Shown here piece after piece: positions 36,964 through 46,868 of a stretch of 64,000 nt of DNA. Under the pieces are notes generated by a model. The model saw only the letters and a list, made by a program, of their open reading frames with translations. It was not told the DNA's origin and made no database searches. Within the stretch, counting starts at the first letter, position 1. Each line of letters begins with the position of its first letter. The position numbers and the translations under genes were made by a program. The stretch spans positions 62,001 to 126,000 of the forward strand of contig JAEHOE010000137.1 in NCBI GenBank assembly GCA_016858145.1, written 5' to 3'. The DNA comes from Edaphochlamys debaryana. Its lineage: Eukaryota > Chlorophyta > Chlorophyceae > Chlamydomonadales.

Positions 36964-37540
36964 GCTCCGCCGGTAGTCCGCTGACGTCCACCCAGACGGG
37001 CTGCGGTTTGAGCGGCCTGTTGCTCACTCTTACCAGCCATGCGGATTCTTTGAAGCCCGGGACCGCGGGCACCCGCAGGTAGCTTCGCTCATCGAGCCTC
37101 TCCTTCAGTTTCTCCACCCGATCGCTGCTCATCATGTAGTCGAGGGTTACACGTACCCTTGGCAGCCTTCCGTTGGGGCCGCCAAAGCCCGCGCCGTCCA
37201 GTTTCACTCCGCGGACCATGCCAAAGGTCTCCAGGTCCGGTGCCTCGCCGTTCTCCGGCATTATCTCTTTCATCGCTAGCTGAACCGCGACGCGCATGTG
37301 CTTGGAAATGTCTGATGTGAGCGTGTATTTGGAGTACCCGGTGATGATGGCTGTGGCCGAGACTGCGTGGAGCCCTTTGGTGCGCGCTGTGGGCAGCGCG
37401 CCCTTGATTTTAGGATCAAGGGCGACTCTGACCGCCGGTGGGCGGTCGCGCCGGCCGCCACCGGTCACACCGGTAGCGGCCATTTGCTAGATACAGCGGC
37501 TCAGGAGGGTAGGGGGACCGTCTATGTGACTATGTGCAGA

Positions 37541-37680
37541 AGGGGAGGGCAGGGGAGGGCAGGGGAGGGCAGGGGAGGGCAGGGGAGGGCAGGGGAGGGC
37601 AGGGGAGGGCAGGGGAGGGCAGGGGAGGGCAGGGGAGGGCAGGGGAGGGCAGGGGAGGGCAGGGGAGGGCAGGGGAGGGG
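37541..37680. repeat. (AGGGGAGGGC)n decamer array at LINE 5' side
   Basis: Thirteen perfect 10-bp units and one imperfect unit, 57 bp upstream of the ORF1 start. It may be 5' UTR monomers of the LINE, or the array into which the LINE inserted. Confidence 0.97.
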
Positions 37681-38044
37681 GGGCCGGGGTCGTCCCCCCT
37701 CCCAAGTAGTGCAAGTGCAAGTAGTGGGGGGGCTGTGACGCGAATCAGCTAGTCGAGAGTTGGGAAGCTCTTGAGAGTTGGAACGCGTTGCAGTCCTTCC
37801 TCCAGCGTGACTTCCGTGTTCCTACCGCCCCATCCGGGTCCCCTCGACCTTCCCCCACCTCCCACCGCCGTGGCCACTCACGCTTGCCTGCATGCGTATC
37901 TATGTCTGCCTCCCCGCCCTGACCCTGACCCTGTCTACCCGGGGGGCTATCAATGACTAATGCACTCCCTTCTCCCTCCTTCTCCCGTCCCTGCTCCCCC
38001 CTGCCCTGGCTGCCCAGGCTTCCCTCTCCTCCCTTCCACTCCCC

Positions 38045-38235
38045 GCTGCTACTTCGCTGTAGAAATGGTGAAGTGCACGTTGGCCGCTTCTGCTTTTCTG
38101 TAGGAAAGTTGCACTCTTCAGCCGCTTCTACTTTTCTGTAGGAAAGTTGCACTCTTCAGCCGCTTCTACTTTTCTGTGGCACAGTTGAACTCCACTTCAG
38201 CCGCTTCTACTTTTCTGTAGGGAAGTTGGTGTCGG
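38045..38235. repeat. 38-41-bp tandem repeat
   Basis: Four clear units begin CCGCTTCT at 38083, 38122, 38160 and 38201, each followed by CTTTTCTGTAGGAAAGTTG or a close variant. A degenerate unit comes before them at about 38045. A lone relative occurs near 39486. Confidence 0.85.
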
Positions 38236-38480
38236 CGGGCGGGCGCGAGAACGGGATGCTTGGCGGGCACGGCGCACGCGGCGGAGCGCGAGGGGGGCAG
38301 AGGGGGGTCCCCTCCCACGGCTGGGATAGCTCGCGCCCGTGGGTCACCTCCTGGACGCATAGCCGCCCTAGCTGCTACTGTGCTCGTCTGTGTATGCACA
38401 GTGCGGTGCAGCGTCATAACGGCTGGACGGCCCAGCGACAGCTGCCCGCGCGAACGCAATCGCTCGCGACGCTCCTCGCG
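38231..38480. repeat. ~245-bp direct repeat, left copy
   Basis: Matches 38967-39207 from GTCGGCGGGCGGGCG through GCGACGCTCCTCGCG, with scattered substitutions and short indels. The offset is about 735 bp. The right part, including GTGCGGTGCAGCGTCATAAC, is almost identical. Confidence 0.85.
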
Positions 38481-38966
38481 TTGCTACGATGACGACCCCG
38501 CTACTCGTCATTGTACACCGTATCATCTCGCAGCTTGCGGGAGGCGTCCCTTGCGGTCGCCCGGCTCGGCATGTGCTTGTACATGCCCGCGGACGCGAGA
38601 ACTCGCACCGTTGACGAGCCCGAGACCCGCGTCGCTCGTCCTCTACACGCTGCGATATCTTTGACGCCCAGTAGCGCGATGGCGGGTCGTGCGACCCAGG
38701 GTTCAGACGTATCTCACGCTGAGATAGCTGCCCCCCCAGCGCCCCAGCGCCTCCCTTGAGCCGTTGCACTGCTCCCGCCTCGCCGCCCGTCCCCCATCGC
38801 CAGCGGTGCTTGAAGCCCCACACGCAGCGCCCCCGGGCAAGCCGGAGTGCAGGAGTCCAGGGCCGCGTGCGGTCGACATGCTGCGTTGGTTGGGGGCCAC
38901 ACTTGGGCCTGGCCCCCAGCGCACGCCTATCCCGTCCCAATCTATTCCGCAGCAAGTCTCGAATGT

Positions 38967-39207
38967 GTCGGCGGGCGGGCGCGGGGACAGGAGGCTCGGC
39001 AGGCACGGCGCACGCGTCGGAGCGCGAGGGGGGGTCCCATCTCACGGCTGAGATACCTCGCGCCCGTGGGTCACCTCCTGGACGCATAGCTGCCCTAGCC
39101 GCCACTGAGCTACTCATTGAATGCACAGTGCGGTGCAGCGTCATAACGGCTGGACGGCCCGGCGACAGCTGCCCGCGCGAACGCAATCGCTCGCGACGCT
39201 CCTCGCG
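38967..39207. repeat. ~245-bp direct repeat, right copy
   Basis: Partner of 38231-38480. Probably a segmental tandem duplication or two copies of one small transposon; no terminal inverted repeat was noticed. Confidence 0.85.
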
Positions 39208-41070
39208 GCTCGGCTTTCGTCGCCCTGCCATTCATTCTCAAGTCCCATACGTGCTGGCGATGCAAATGGGCGCGTCTCGGGACGTGGCGCTCGCTCGAAT
39301 GTCCACTCGAATGCCCTGCGCTCTCCCTCTTTCGCGCTGGCGCTGCCCTGGCGTTCCGGGACGCGACCTCAGTGTGGTCATGCAATGAAAAGCGGTGCGA
39401 TGGGCGGCATCACTTTAGGGTTGGTAGACGGTTGAACTTTACAATTTCGATGTTGAACCCCCAATCTTTTGTTTCCCTTAAGCAGCGTGTGGCCGCTTCT
39501 TCTTTTCTGTTGAAATGTTGCATTGGTCACTCAACGCCTTGGACCGCCACCGATGCCCTCACCTCCTTCGCCTCTTGTATGGGGCACAGAGCGATGGGAG
39601 TGGAGACTGGAGAGGGCTGTGGAACACCCCCGCTCAGGCGGAAGAGCTTCGCGCCGTACCGTGCCGGCTTCTTGCCTCGCCTCGCCCCGCTCCTCCCGCG
39701 GCTCTAGGGTGTGCTGGTGGCTCTGCTGCCTGCGTCGCCGCGCTGGCATACGCCCTCAAGCAAGTTCCTGACACCACTTTCGCTCTCCTCAGTGGTTCTC
39801 CCGTCCCTTACAGGTCTGTAAGCCGCCGGAGAGCTGACAGCCATGTCGCCAGTAACCATAACTGCTACTCGCCCACCACACCTCACTTCCTGCTTTGCCA
39901 CGGCCGCGAGGTGACTGGGGGCCTGGAGCCAAGCGTGCCATCGTGCACTGCGCTGCATACCTGCATTGCGCTCTGCTTAAACCCCCGCTCAGGGGTCAGG
40001 GCGCCCTGTGCTGAGGGTTCGCGCGAATCGCGCCGTTCAGACCCTAGGCTGGGGACACACACGTGAATCCCTTGGACCCACCACCGACCAAGGTCTTGCA
40101 CGCGCTGACGACAGCCTGCTCCCTGTCCGCTCGCCTGGTCATGTGGCGCAGCCCTTTCTCTGCCAAACCTTACAGGCCTGCCCTGTGTCGGGTCCCGCAA
40201 TTCACGATCCGCGCCCTACAAATATGCCACCCATTGCCACCAGCTCGGGCCGGCCTCAGGAGCTCAGGTATCTTTCAGGGGCCGTACGCTACATCCAACG
40301 CGGGCCCTCCGCCGTCCCAGATGGAGTGAACGGTGGCACCCTCCGCACGAGAGCCCCTGTCAAGGCGTGTGCTTCCGCATCAGCTCTCTACCACGCACGC
40401 AGCGTTCAGCAACCCGCGCCCCCCCCCCGCGCTTTGACCCCCCGCCTTCCCGTCTGCATCGTCCCATGCTCGCATGCATGCCCCTGCGCCCGCAATCGTT
40501 CGTGGTCACACCCACATCACCTGGCCGCGCGCCCAATCACACCCCCGCTCCATCTCCCCCACATCTTTGCAGTGGGCTATCGCCCTCCCTCCCCTTCAGC
40601 CCCGGCTACCAATACATGCTCCCCTGCCCCTGCCCCCGGGACCCACACGCCTGCCAGCCCCTCGCTTCTGCAGCTTCGGATGCGGAGGGCAGCGAATGCC
40701 AGTACGGCCAAAAGCCTTCGCCTCTGCCTCCGCCACCTTCCGCAGAGCGCGCGTCCAACCCAGGAGCCTCAGATACCGGTGAGTGCATCCGCTCCGGGGC
40801 AGCCGGGGCACGGGGGGAGGGGCGCGTCTCGGCCAGCTCGGCCCCGACGGAGCGTGTCTTGCCGCCCGGTTATGCAGGGCCACGGCTATGCATTCTCCCG
40901 CCAGCGCCACACAGATGCGCCGCAGGGTATCGTGCGGCCCCGGGCGGCCGGTCCGCAGCCGCTGCGGCGCCTGAGGAGGTAGGTCTCAGCCGGGTACGGC
41001 CTCCGCCAAGCGTGCTACTTGCTCGGCACCGCCCAGTAGGCCCACGGTCTAGGGGGGGATTCGGCCACCT

Positions 41071-41130
41071 AGTAGGCCTCGACAGAGCCTAGCAGGCCTC
41101 GACAGAGCCTAGCAGGCCTCGACAGAGCCT
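41071..41130. repeat. Three 20-bp tandem units over the SPATA17 stop codon
   Basis: AGYAGGCCTCGACAGAGCCT repeated three times, with a partial fourth unit. The stop codon of the SPATA17 homologue (41129-41131) lies across the last unit boundary. Confidence 0.9.
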
Positions 41131-44071
41131 AGTAGGCCTCTGCGGCCATGTTCTTGTCGAACATGGGCTGCTTCTTGACGTAGCGGCTGAAGGCGGACTT
41201 GGAGACGCGCTGCTGATCGGGCGTGAAGCGGGGCCCGCGCAGGCCCACGGTGGGGTCGTACGTGTCCACGAACGGCGACAGGTTCCTGCGGTTGGCGGTT
41301 GGGCGGTTGGCGGTGGCAACGGTTGGCGCGGTCACGCTGGGTTTCCGTTGGGCAAGCTGGGCTGACATCCAGGCACCGGAGCGACGGGCAGAGAGGCTCT
41401 CCGCCTACCGTATCACCATCCCTTGCTGCCTGTCGGCCCCAGCAGCCGCCGACTACCGTATGCAAGCATCTCAGTGCGGGCCCTGCGCCCCACCTGTTGG
41501 TCTGCAGGTCGAACGCGGGCTGCTTGACGGGCCCCAGCGCGGTGGCGAAGGCCTGCGGGTGCTGACTCAGCATCTCGGCCCGGTGGATCTTGTCCTCCAG
41601 GAGCGACTGCGGGGCGCCGGCGCGGGTGCGAAGGAGAGAGGCCGCTTGACGATCCCGGGCGCGCACACCGATGGACAGGTCCTCAGCTGCTCGCCCCACG
41701 CAACCCAGTCCGAGGCAGCGTGGATCGCCTGCTGGGTTGATCCCTCGGCCCCCACCGCCCAGCCAGGCCCGGCCCCAACCTCCGCCACACCACCCCGCCT
41801 CCAACCGCACAGTCCCCACCGCCCCCCAACGGCACCCAAGCAGGCACCCACCTCCCGGTGCACCGCATTGTAGTCTGCCACCTGCCGCAGCGTCTGCCGC
41901 GCCGGCACCACCTTGCCCGCCACCTCCACGGTCGCGGGGTACACGGCCGCATCGCCCACGCGCTGCCCCGCGACCCGGGGGCCGCTGCGGCCGCCGCTGC
42001 CCGCCCGCAGCGGCGGCAGCAGCTTGCCGCCCTGCGCGCCACCGCCGCTGGCGGCCCCGCCGGCTCGCCGCGACGGGCTCCCGGCGGTGGCCCCCGGCGA
42101 TCCCCCCCCGGCCTGTGTGGCCAGCACCTGCGCCCGCATGGCGCTCTTGAGGTGCTCCTCCACCGGCAGACCCTGGGGCGGAGGTAGGGGGCAGGGGCGG
42201 GGGCAGAGGCAGGGCAGGGCAGGGCAGGGTAGGGTACACGCCAAAGTCACCCGACACGGGCGGGCCAGGTGTACCCGCCCGCGCCCACCCCCGCACCGAA
42301 CCGCTCCCACTAAGCCCACTGCAGCCGCCGCAGCCGCCGCCGGGCTATGCTGGCTTGCGGTTGCGGCGCTGCGCCCCGAGCCCCACCCCCTTGGAGACCC
42401 CCCCACGGCCGCCCCTGTCCACCCCGGCTTAATTGAGCCTCTGCCGCCTCTGCCAGCCCCCGTCGGCGCTGCTGGCTGGTCTGCTTCCAGGGCTGCGCCC
42501 CGCGCCACACACACCCCGAGCACACACACCCGCGGCCCCACCATGATGACCGGCAGCGTGCCGGTGGCGATGGCGTAGGGGGAGTTGAAGATGCCCGGCT
42601 GCGTGCCCGTGGACACCAGGTGGTGCAGCTTGGAGACCTTCTCCGCAAACAACCGCCGGGCTCGCTCCTCGGCCTCCTGTGGGATGCAAGCCATGGCCGC
42701 GGCGGGGTGGGGGGCCTCAGCTTCCGGTCTGCGCACGAGGCAACGGCTGCTGGGTGCAGGGGTACCGGCAGGGTGCGGGGAGGTGGGGGTCTGGCCAGCC
42801 GGGCTCCCTGGCTCGGCCGTCCACGCCCTGCACCGCCTCTCCTCCCAGAACCACTCCTCTCCTCCTCAGCCACCACCCCGTGCCCCTCCTCGTTTCCCAC
42901 CGCCCCCGCCCCCGCCCCACACCCTACATCCCCCCCCCCGGCCCCTCGTACGGCACCTGGCGCTGCGCAATGATGGCCCGCTCCGTCTCCAGGCTGAGCT
43001 CCGCCCGGATGTGGTCATTGCGCTGCTTGATGTCATGCAGGTAGCGCTTTCGCGCGTAGTAGTCGTGTATGTGTTTCCGCGAGTAGAAGCCGCGCCACCA
43101 TCGCTGTATGATGGTCGCCATAGCGTTGAAGTAGGCGCGGCGCAGGGCCCGGTTTTGGACCTCTAGCGCCAGCCGCCCCCTCAGTCGGCCCAGGTAGCCG
43201 CGCCAGTAGCGCTGCACCGTGAGGGCAGTCCATCTGGGTCGGGGGGGGAGGGGGAGGGGTAGGGAGGGAGGAGGGAGGAGGGAGGGGGATGAGGCCGAGA
43301 GGGGGGGGTATGGGGTAGGGGGGCGAGGGCGGCAAGGTGCGTCGGGGATGTGAGGCAAGCCAAGCCGAAAGGAGCGAGGAGAGGCAGGACTTGAGCTAAG
43401 CCGTTGCCTCTGGCGGCTTGTGGAAGCCGTGTCAGTCCTTGACCCGGCTCTAGCGGAAGAGGCAGAGGCAGAGGCCGTGAAATGGCTCCCCCCTGCTGTC
43501 ATGCCGTGAATCTGCTCAGCCCGGTGTATACTTCCATGGCTGCTCCCGCCCCTGCAGCTTCTGGCGGGCTAGAGGGCATTCGGCTGGCCGAAGGCTCCCT
43601 ACCCGTGTCTGCCCTCTCAGGTAGGGAGGGACCCCACGCCAAAAGAGCTCAGGCGAGGACCCCGCCCGCACGTCGCTCAACCGCTCTGCCGCGCGGTTGC
43701 TCCTCCACTGTTCCCACAGCGCCCTGACTGCTCGATTCCGCGTCAAGCAACAGCCGCGCCGCGGGACGTCCATGGGTGCATGCCCGCGTGAAAAGCCCAA
43801 CCTCCCCCAGCTCTCTCACGTTAGTCGCTGTAGTCGTCTCCGCACGAGGAAGCCACGCGCCCAGGACTGTATCGTCACTATCGCCTTCTGTTCTAGTGCT
43901 CGTCGCTCCTCAGCCAGCCTGCAACGCGAGGGTGCAGCCAGGTGACGACCGCAGCGACAGGGAAGCAAAGGCAATGGAACGCCATACCAGCCTCGGCGCG
44001 CACCTGCACTTCGAGAAGTACTCCTGGATGAGCGCCTGGGCCGCCGGCTGAAGCCCCGCCAATGCCGCCAT
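41129..44071 (-). CDS. SPATA17: SPATA17 homologue, IQ-motif flagellar protein
   Basis: Seven exons on minus: 44071-44004, 43918-43820, 43233-42957, 42676-42542, 42172-41852, 41606-41494 and 41285-41129. They give 389 residues; the human protein is 361. Three IQ-type calmodulin-binding motifs are visible: TIQSWARGFLVRRR (exon 2), TVQRYWRGYLGRLRGR and TIIQRWWRGFYSRK (exon 3). Two family signatures follow in order: the NAMATIIQRWWRG block, and LHHLVSTGTQPGIFNSP, comparable to HYLLSTKQIPGIYNSP. Exon 5 adds a Gly/Ala/Arg-rich insert not found in animals. The C-terminus (DTYDPTVGLRGPRF, FDKNMAAEAY) is ordered. The family is tied to sperm and flagella; an axonemal location is inferred. Confidence 0.88.
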
Positions 44072-46868
44072 GACTATAAACGTCAACGTATTAGCGTCGA
44101 GAGCCCGCCGCAGCGCGAAGCGACTGCGCGGCAGCGGACCGAGGTCCCGCTGCCTCTACCCAAACATCGCAGTACTGTCAGCGTCGGTATCTTCAGTGAG
44201 TACCGTAACGTTGTGACTCAAGTGCGAAAGGAAGCTCGGCAGGCGATAAGTTGGCAATCTTCGAGGGCTCGGGCGAGGTAAACGTTTTGCCTTGCAAGAT
44301 AACGCTGTTCGGAAAGGGAAGGAAAGGAGTTGGACAGTGGTGCCTTTGGGGCAACTTCGGGCACTTGGAAGGGTAGATGGCCCGCACACTGCGATGGGGC
44401 GGCCCCCGCCCTCTCCCCGCTCTCCCCTCCCCCATCCTGCCCCCCCGTTCCCCTCGGAGCCCTCCGTCCCTGTCCCCACGCTCCCTTACTGGATCATACG
44501 CCCTCGGTGCTTTGCATGATGCATACACTGAGCTCCTGCCGGCTTGCCTTCCGTCGTCCCTTGTCGTCCTGGTCTGGACTCCGGAGCGCCCCAGGCCCAG
44601 CCCACCGCTTAGCCCAGAGCTGTCTGCTGGATGGCTTGCCCGAGCTGCCCCTGGCAGCGAAGGACAGGCCCCGTGCAGCCGTGCTGCCAACGCTGCAGCG
44701 CTGCGCCGGTCTGCTGCAGCCCCGTCGTCCTGCTGTTAATTACCCGTACGCTGCATGGCCCCTGCCAGCACAGACCCGCTTGGGTTCCTCCTGGCGGAGC
44801 CCCCACGGGGCCTGCCGTGACGGCCTGCCGGGGCTGCCGAGTGAGTACGTGTGTTCCCAACTTCCCATCCTTCAGTCCTTCACTGGGGCCCGCCGGCGCG
44901 TGACGGCATCACCGACAAAGGCACGACGGCAATGCAGTTCGAATTACAAGTAGCGCGAAGCATGGCACAGACTGGATGAGATGCTGCCTAGCGCTGCCTT
45001 GCACCTTGCCCACTCAGACCCGCAACCCTGCCATGCGATCAAAGGCTTCAGAGCACCGCACCGCAGTGACGTGCAGCGTGTCACCTTCTTCGTTAGAACG
45101 CGCTAACCTGGATCACACAGTGGCCGCCACCCACCTAGTTCTGTACGGCAGTAGGGACGTTGGGTTCAATGCAGCCAAGGATGGGACAGAAGCACACCCA
45201 CACAAACACCCCCCATACACAGAGCAGGCCGGACCCTCCAACTCGGGTTCCTCGGCCTCATGGACTTCAGCGGGGGCCGAGTCACGCCAGACACCGCACC
45301 CTTCCAACCCCTCAACAACACGCGAAGCTAGGAGGGAGAGCCTAGCAGGAGCGGAACCCACGTCGCTATGCACACGCACGCACGTACACCGACTGTTCAA
45401 CTTTCATCAGCTCTGCCAGGCCTCCAGCCGCGCTACTGCTTCCACGCGGCTTAGGTTTTGGCCGCCCAGCCCCCGACCGGTACCGGTACACGCCACCCCG
45501 CCCCTCGAGGCTCGGCGAGGCGCCACACCCCCGCCACCTGCATTCCCTCTGGCAGCTTCCACACCCCCAATACAACCCCACAGACCGGCTCGCGGACGGA
45601 AGGCCGATGACTAAAGGACAACCCACGAGCCCCCTTCCTTGACGGCTTTCCAGTTGACGTTGCATCAACACTTAGGCCCACGAATCAAAGGCTACCTTCA
45701 TGCTGCATGTGCCATGCATCTAGACCACGGCGCTAAACTCACGCGCCCCAACCTCGGCCCCAACCTGCTTCTCCGCAGACCCGCAACTCTCACCAGCCTC
45801 CATTTACTCCAGGGCGCATTAGTCGATGCCTGTCCCCTTACTTGCACGCTCCTCGCAAACAACGACGCAAGCCACACCCGACGCATGACCATGCCACGAG
45901 TGCCTTATCAGTGGCCGGCCGTATAAAGTTACGATGCAGCAAGGCGCGGAGAACGAGGGCTGAGCCCGGAATCGCGCGTATGGCAGATGGGGCGCGCAGC
46001 AGTTCCGACCGAGAGGCCCGATACCCGGGCCCATAAGTTCCAAGCGCAAGAAGCTTGAACGCTTTGACCAGGACCCGATGCATCCACGCCTTCACATGAA
46101 GTTAACACCGCCGACCCGGCAGTTCTAATTGCCTAAAATGAACAACAACGTGGGGCAGTGTGTCCAGCCTTGGATGCCAGCTCACGACGTTTTGCCCTAG
46201 GCAAGGATGGTGTCGACTGCTATAACCCTGTGTAGCCCGGCACAGTGGGTTGCCGCTGCAGCAAAACGCCCCACATCGTCCCCGTTAAGCCCGCCCACTT
46301 CAACCCCCCACAAAACCCCACCCCACAATCCCCCAACGAATCCGAGGAAGGCAAGGCAACTCCGGGCAACCGTTAGCCCGACTCACGACCGCAAATGGTT
46401 ATCGTAATCGCAGCAACCTTCTCTTCTCTTCCAGACTTGCATGGGCGATGTGCGAGCTCTGTCACGCGCCTAAAGGTTCCGCCCTCAACCGTGACTAAAG
46501 GGCAACCGTGTTGCGAGTTAGCATGAAAACCCTTGGCCCCACCCGTAAAATCCCAGATTCTCGCCTCTTGCAGAACAAGCACTTGCTTGTGGCGGCGATG
46601 GCGTGACCGGAAGCACATGAGCGCACAGGCAGCAGATCATCCCCATGCCACGGCTGTCATCGCAACAAGCACGCGCGGAAACCGCGTTGGCATCACACCC
46701 CCGCGCATTCCGGAATCCCCATTACCACGCTGCCGCCGCAGCATCCCTCCTGTCGTTTACGTGACCATCATTCCTTTGCGTGCCTGCCGTTGCGCCGCCT
46801 ACCCGCGGTCGGGACAAGCCTCCTCAGCCCGCAGCGCGCGGCGAGGCCCGCCCGCCCACGTCCGCACG
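44072..46868. other. Intergenic, no supportable gene
   Basis: Upstream side of SPATA17 (minus) and downstream side of the membrane-protein gene (minus). ORFs of up to ~210 codons occur but have no motif, splice or codon support. A TATAAAG word is at about 45923. No mobile element was recognised. Confidence 0.45.

Larger units (their letters stand above)
21451..37483 (-). mobile_element. L1-like non-LTR retrotransposon with two ORFs, interrupted by a 9.4-kb insertion
   Basis: Read on the minus strand: ORF1 starts at 37483 and ends at 26490; ORF2 starts at 26465, 24 nt later, and ends at 21639. A 3' UTR of ~190 nt ends with TGTAA at 21466-21462, followed by CCATCGCATCC. This is where a poly(A) site would fall in green algae, so the 3' end is placed near 21451. 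No poly(A) tail is seen; a decamer repeat follows instead. The 5' UTR probably runs up to the decamer array at 37541. Bases 27560-36960 are a foreign insertion. An apurinic-type endonuclease, RT and terminal zinc knuckle without a visible RNase H fit the L1 group. Confidence 0.88.
26490..37483 (-). pseudogene. LINE ORF1, split by the CACTA-ended insertion
   Basis: The 5' part is 37483-36961 and the 3' part is 27556-26490. Leaving out the insert and one copy of the TGA duplication gives 530 codons in frame. The N-terminal ~200 residues are basic and end in PVWVDVSGLPAEL, then (across the insertion) SMELHYALVCNALG. This resembles the PVWVRLPGLP block of plant LINE ORF1 proteins (DUF4283-type, RRM-like), which bind the LINE RNA. 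Next is a long helical region of Lys/Ala/Gln/Glu repeats (RKAAAEEQQ), coded by GCC-rich minisatellite DNA at about 27000-27240, and a disordered Gly/Ser tail. As it stands, the 5' part reads into the insert and stops at 36725, so ORF1 is broken. Confidence 0.85.
37681..41070. other. Repeat-rich intergenic region, no supportable gene
   Basis: Holds a 38-41-bp tandem repeat (38045-38235) and a ~245-bp direct duplication (38231-38480 and 38967-39207). A TATCTCA-CGC-TGAGATA palindrome lies near 38707. ORFs are open in several frames because GC is high, and none has domain or splice support. Confidence 0.5.

Noticed and set aside
37541..37680. CRISPR-like array
   Set aside because: It is a pure 10-bp tandem repeat without spacers, in a eukaryotic genome.
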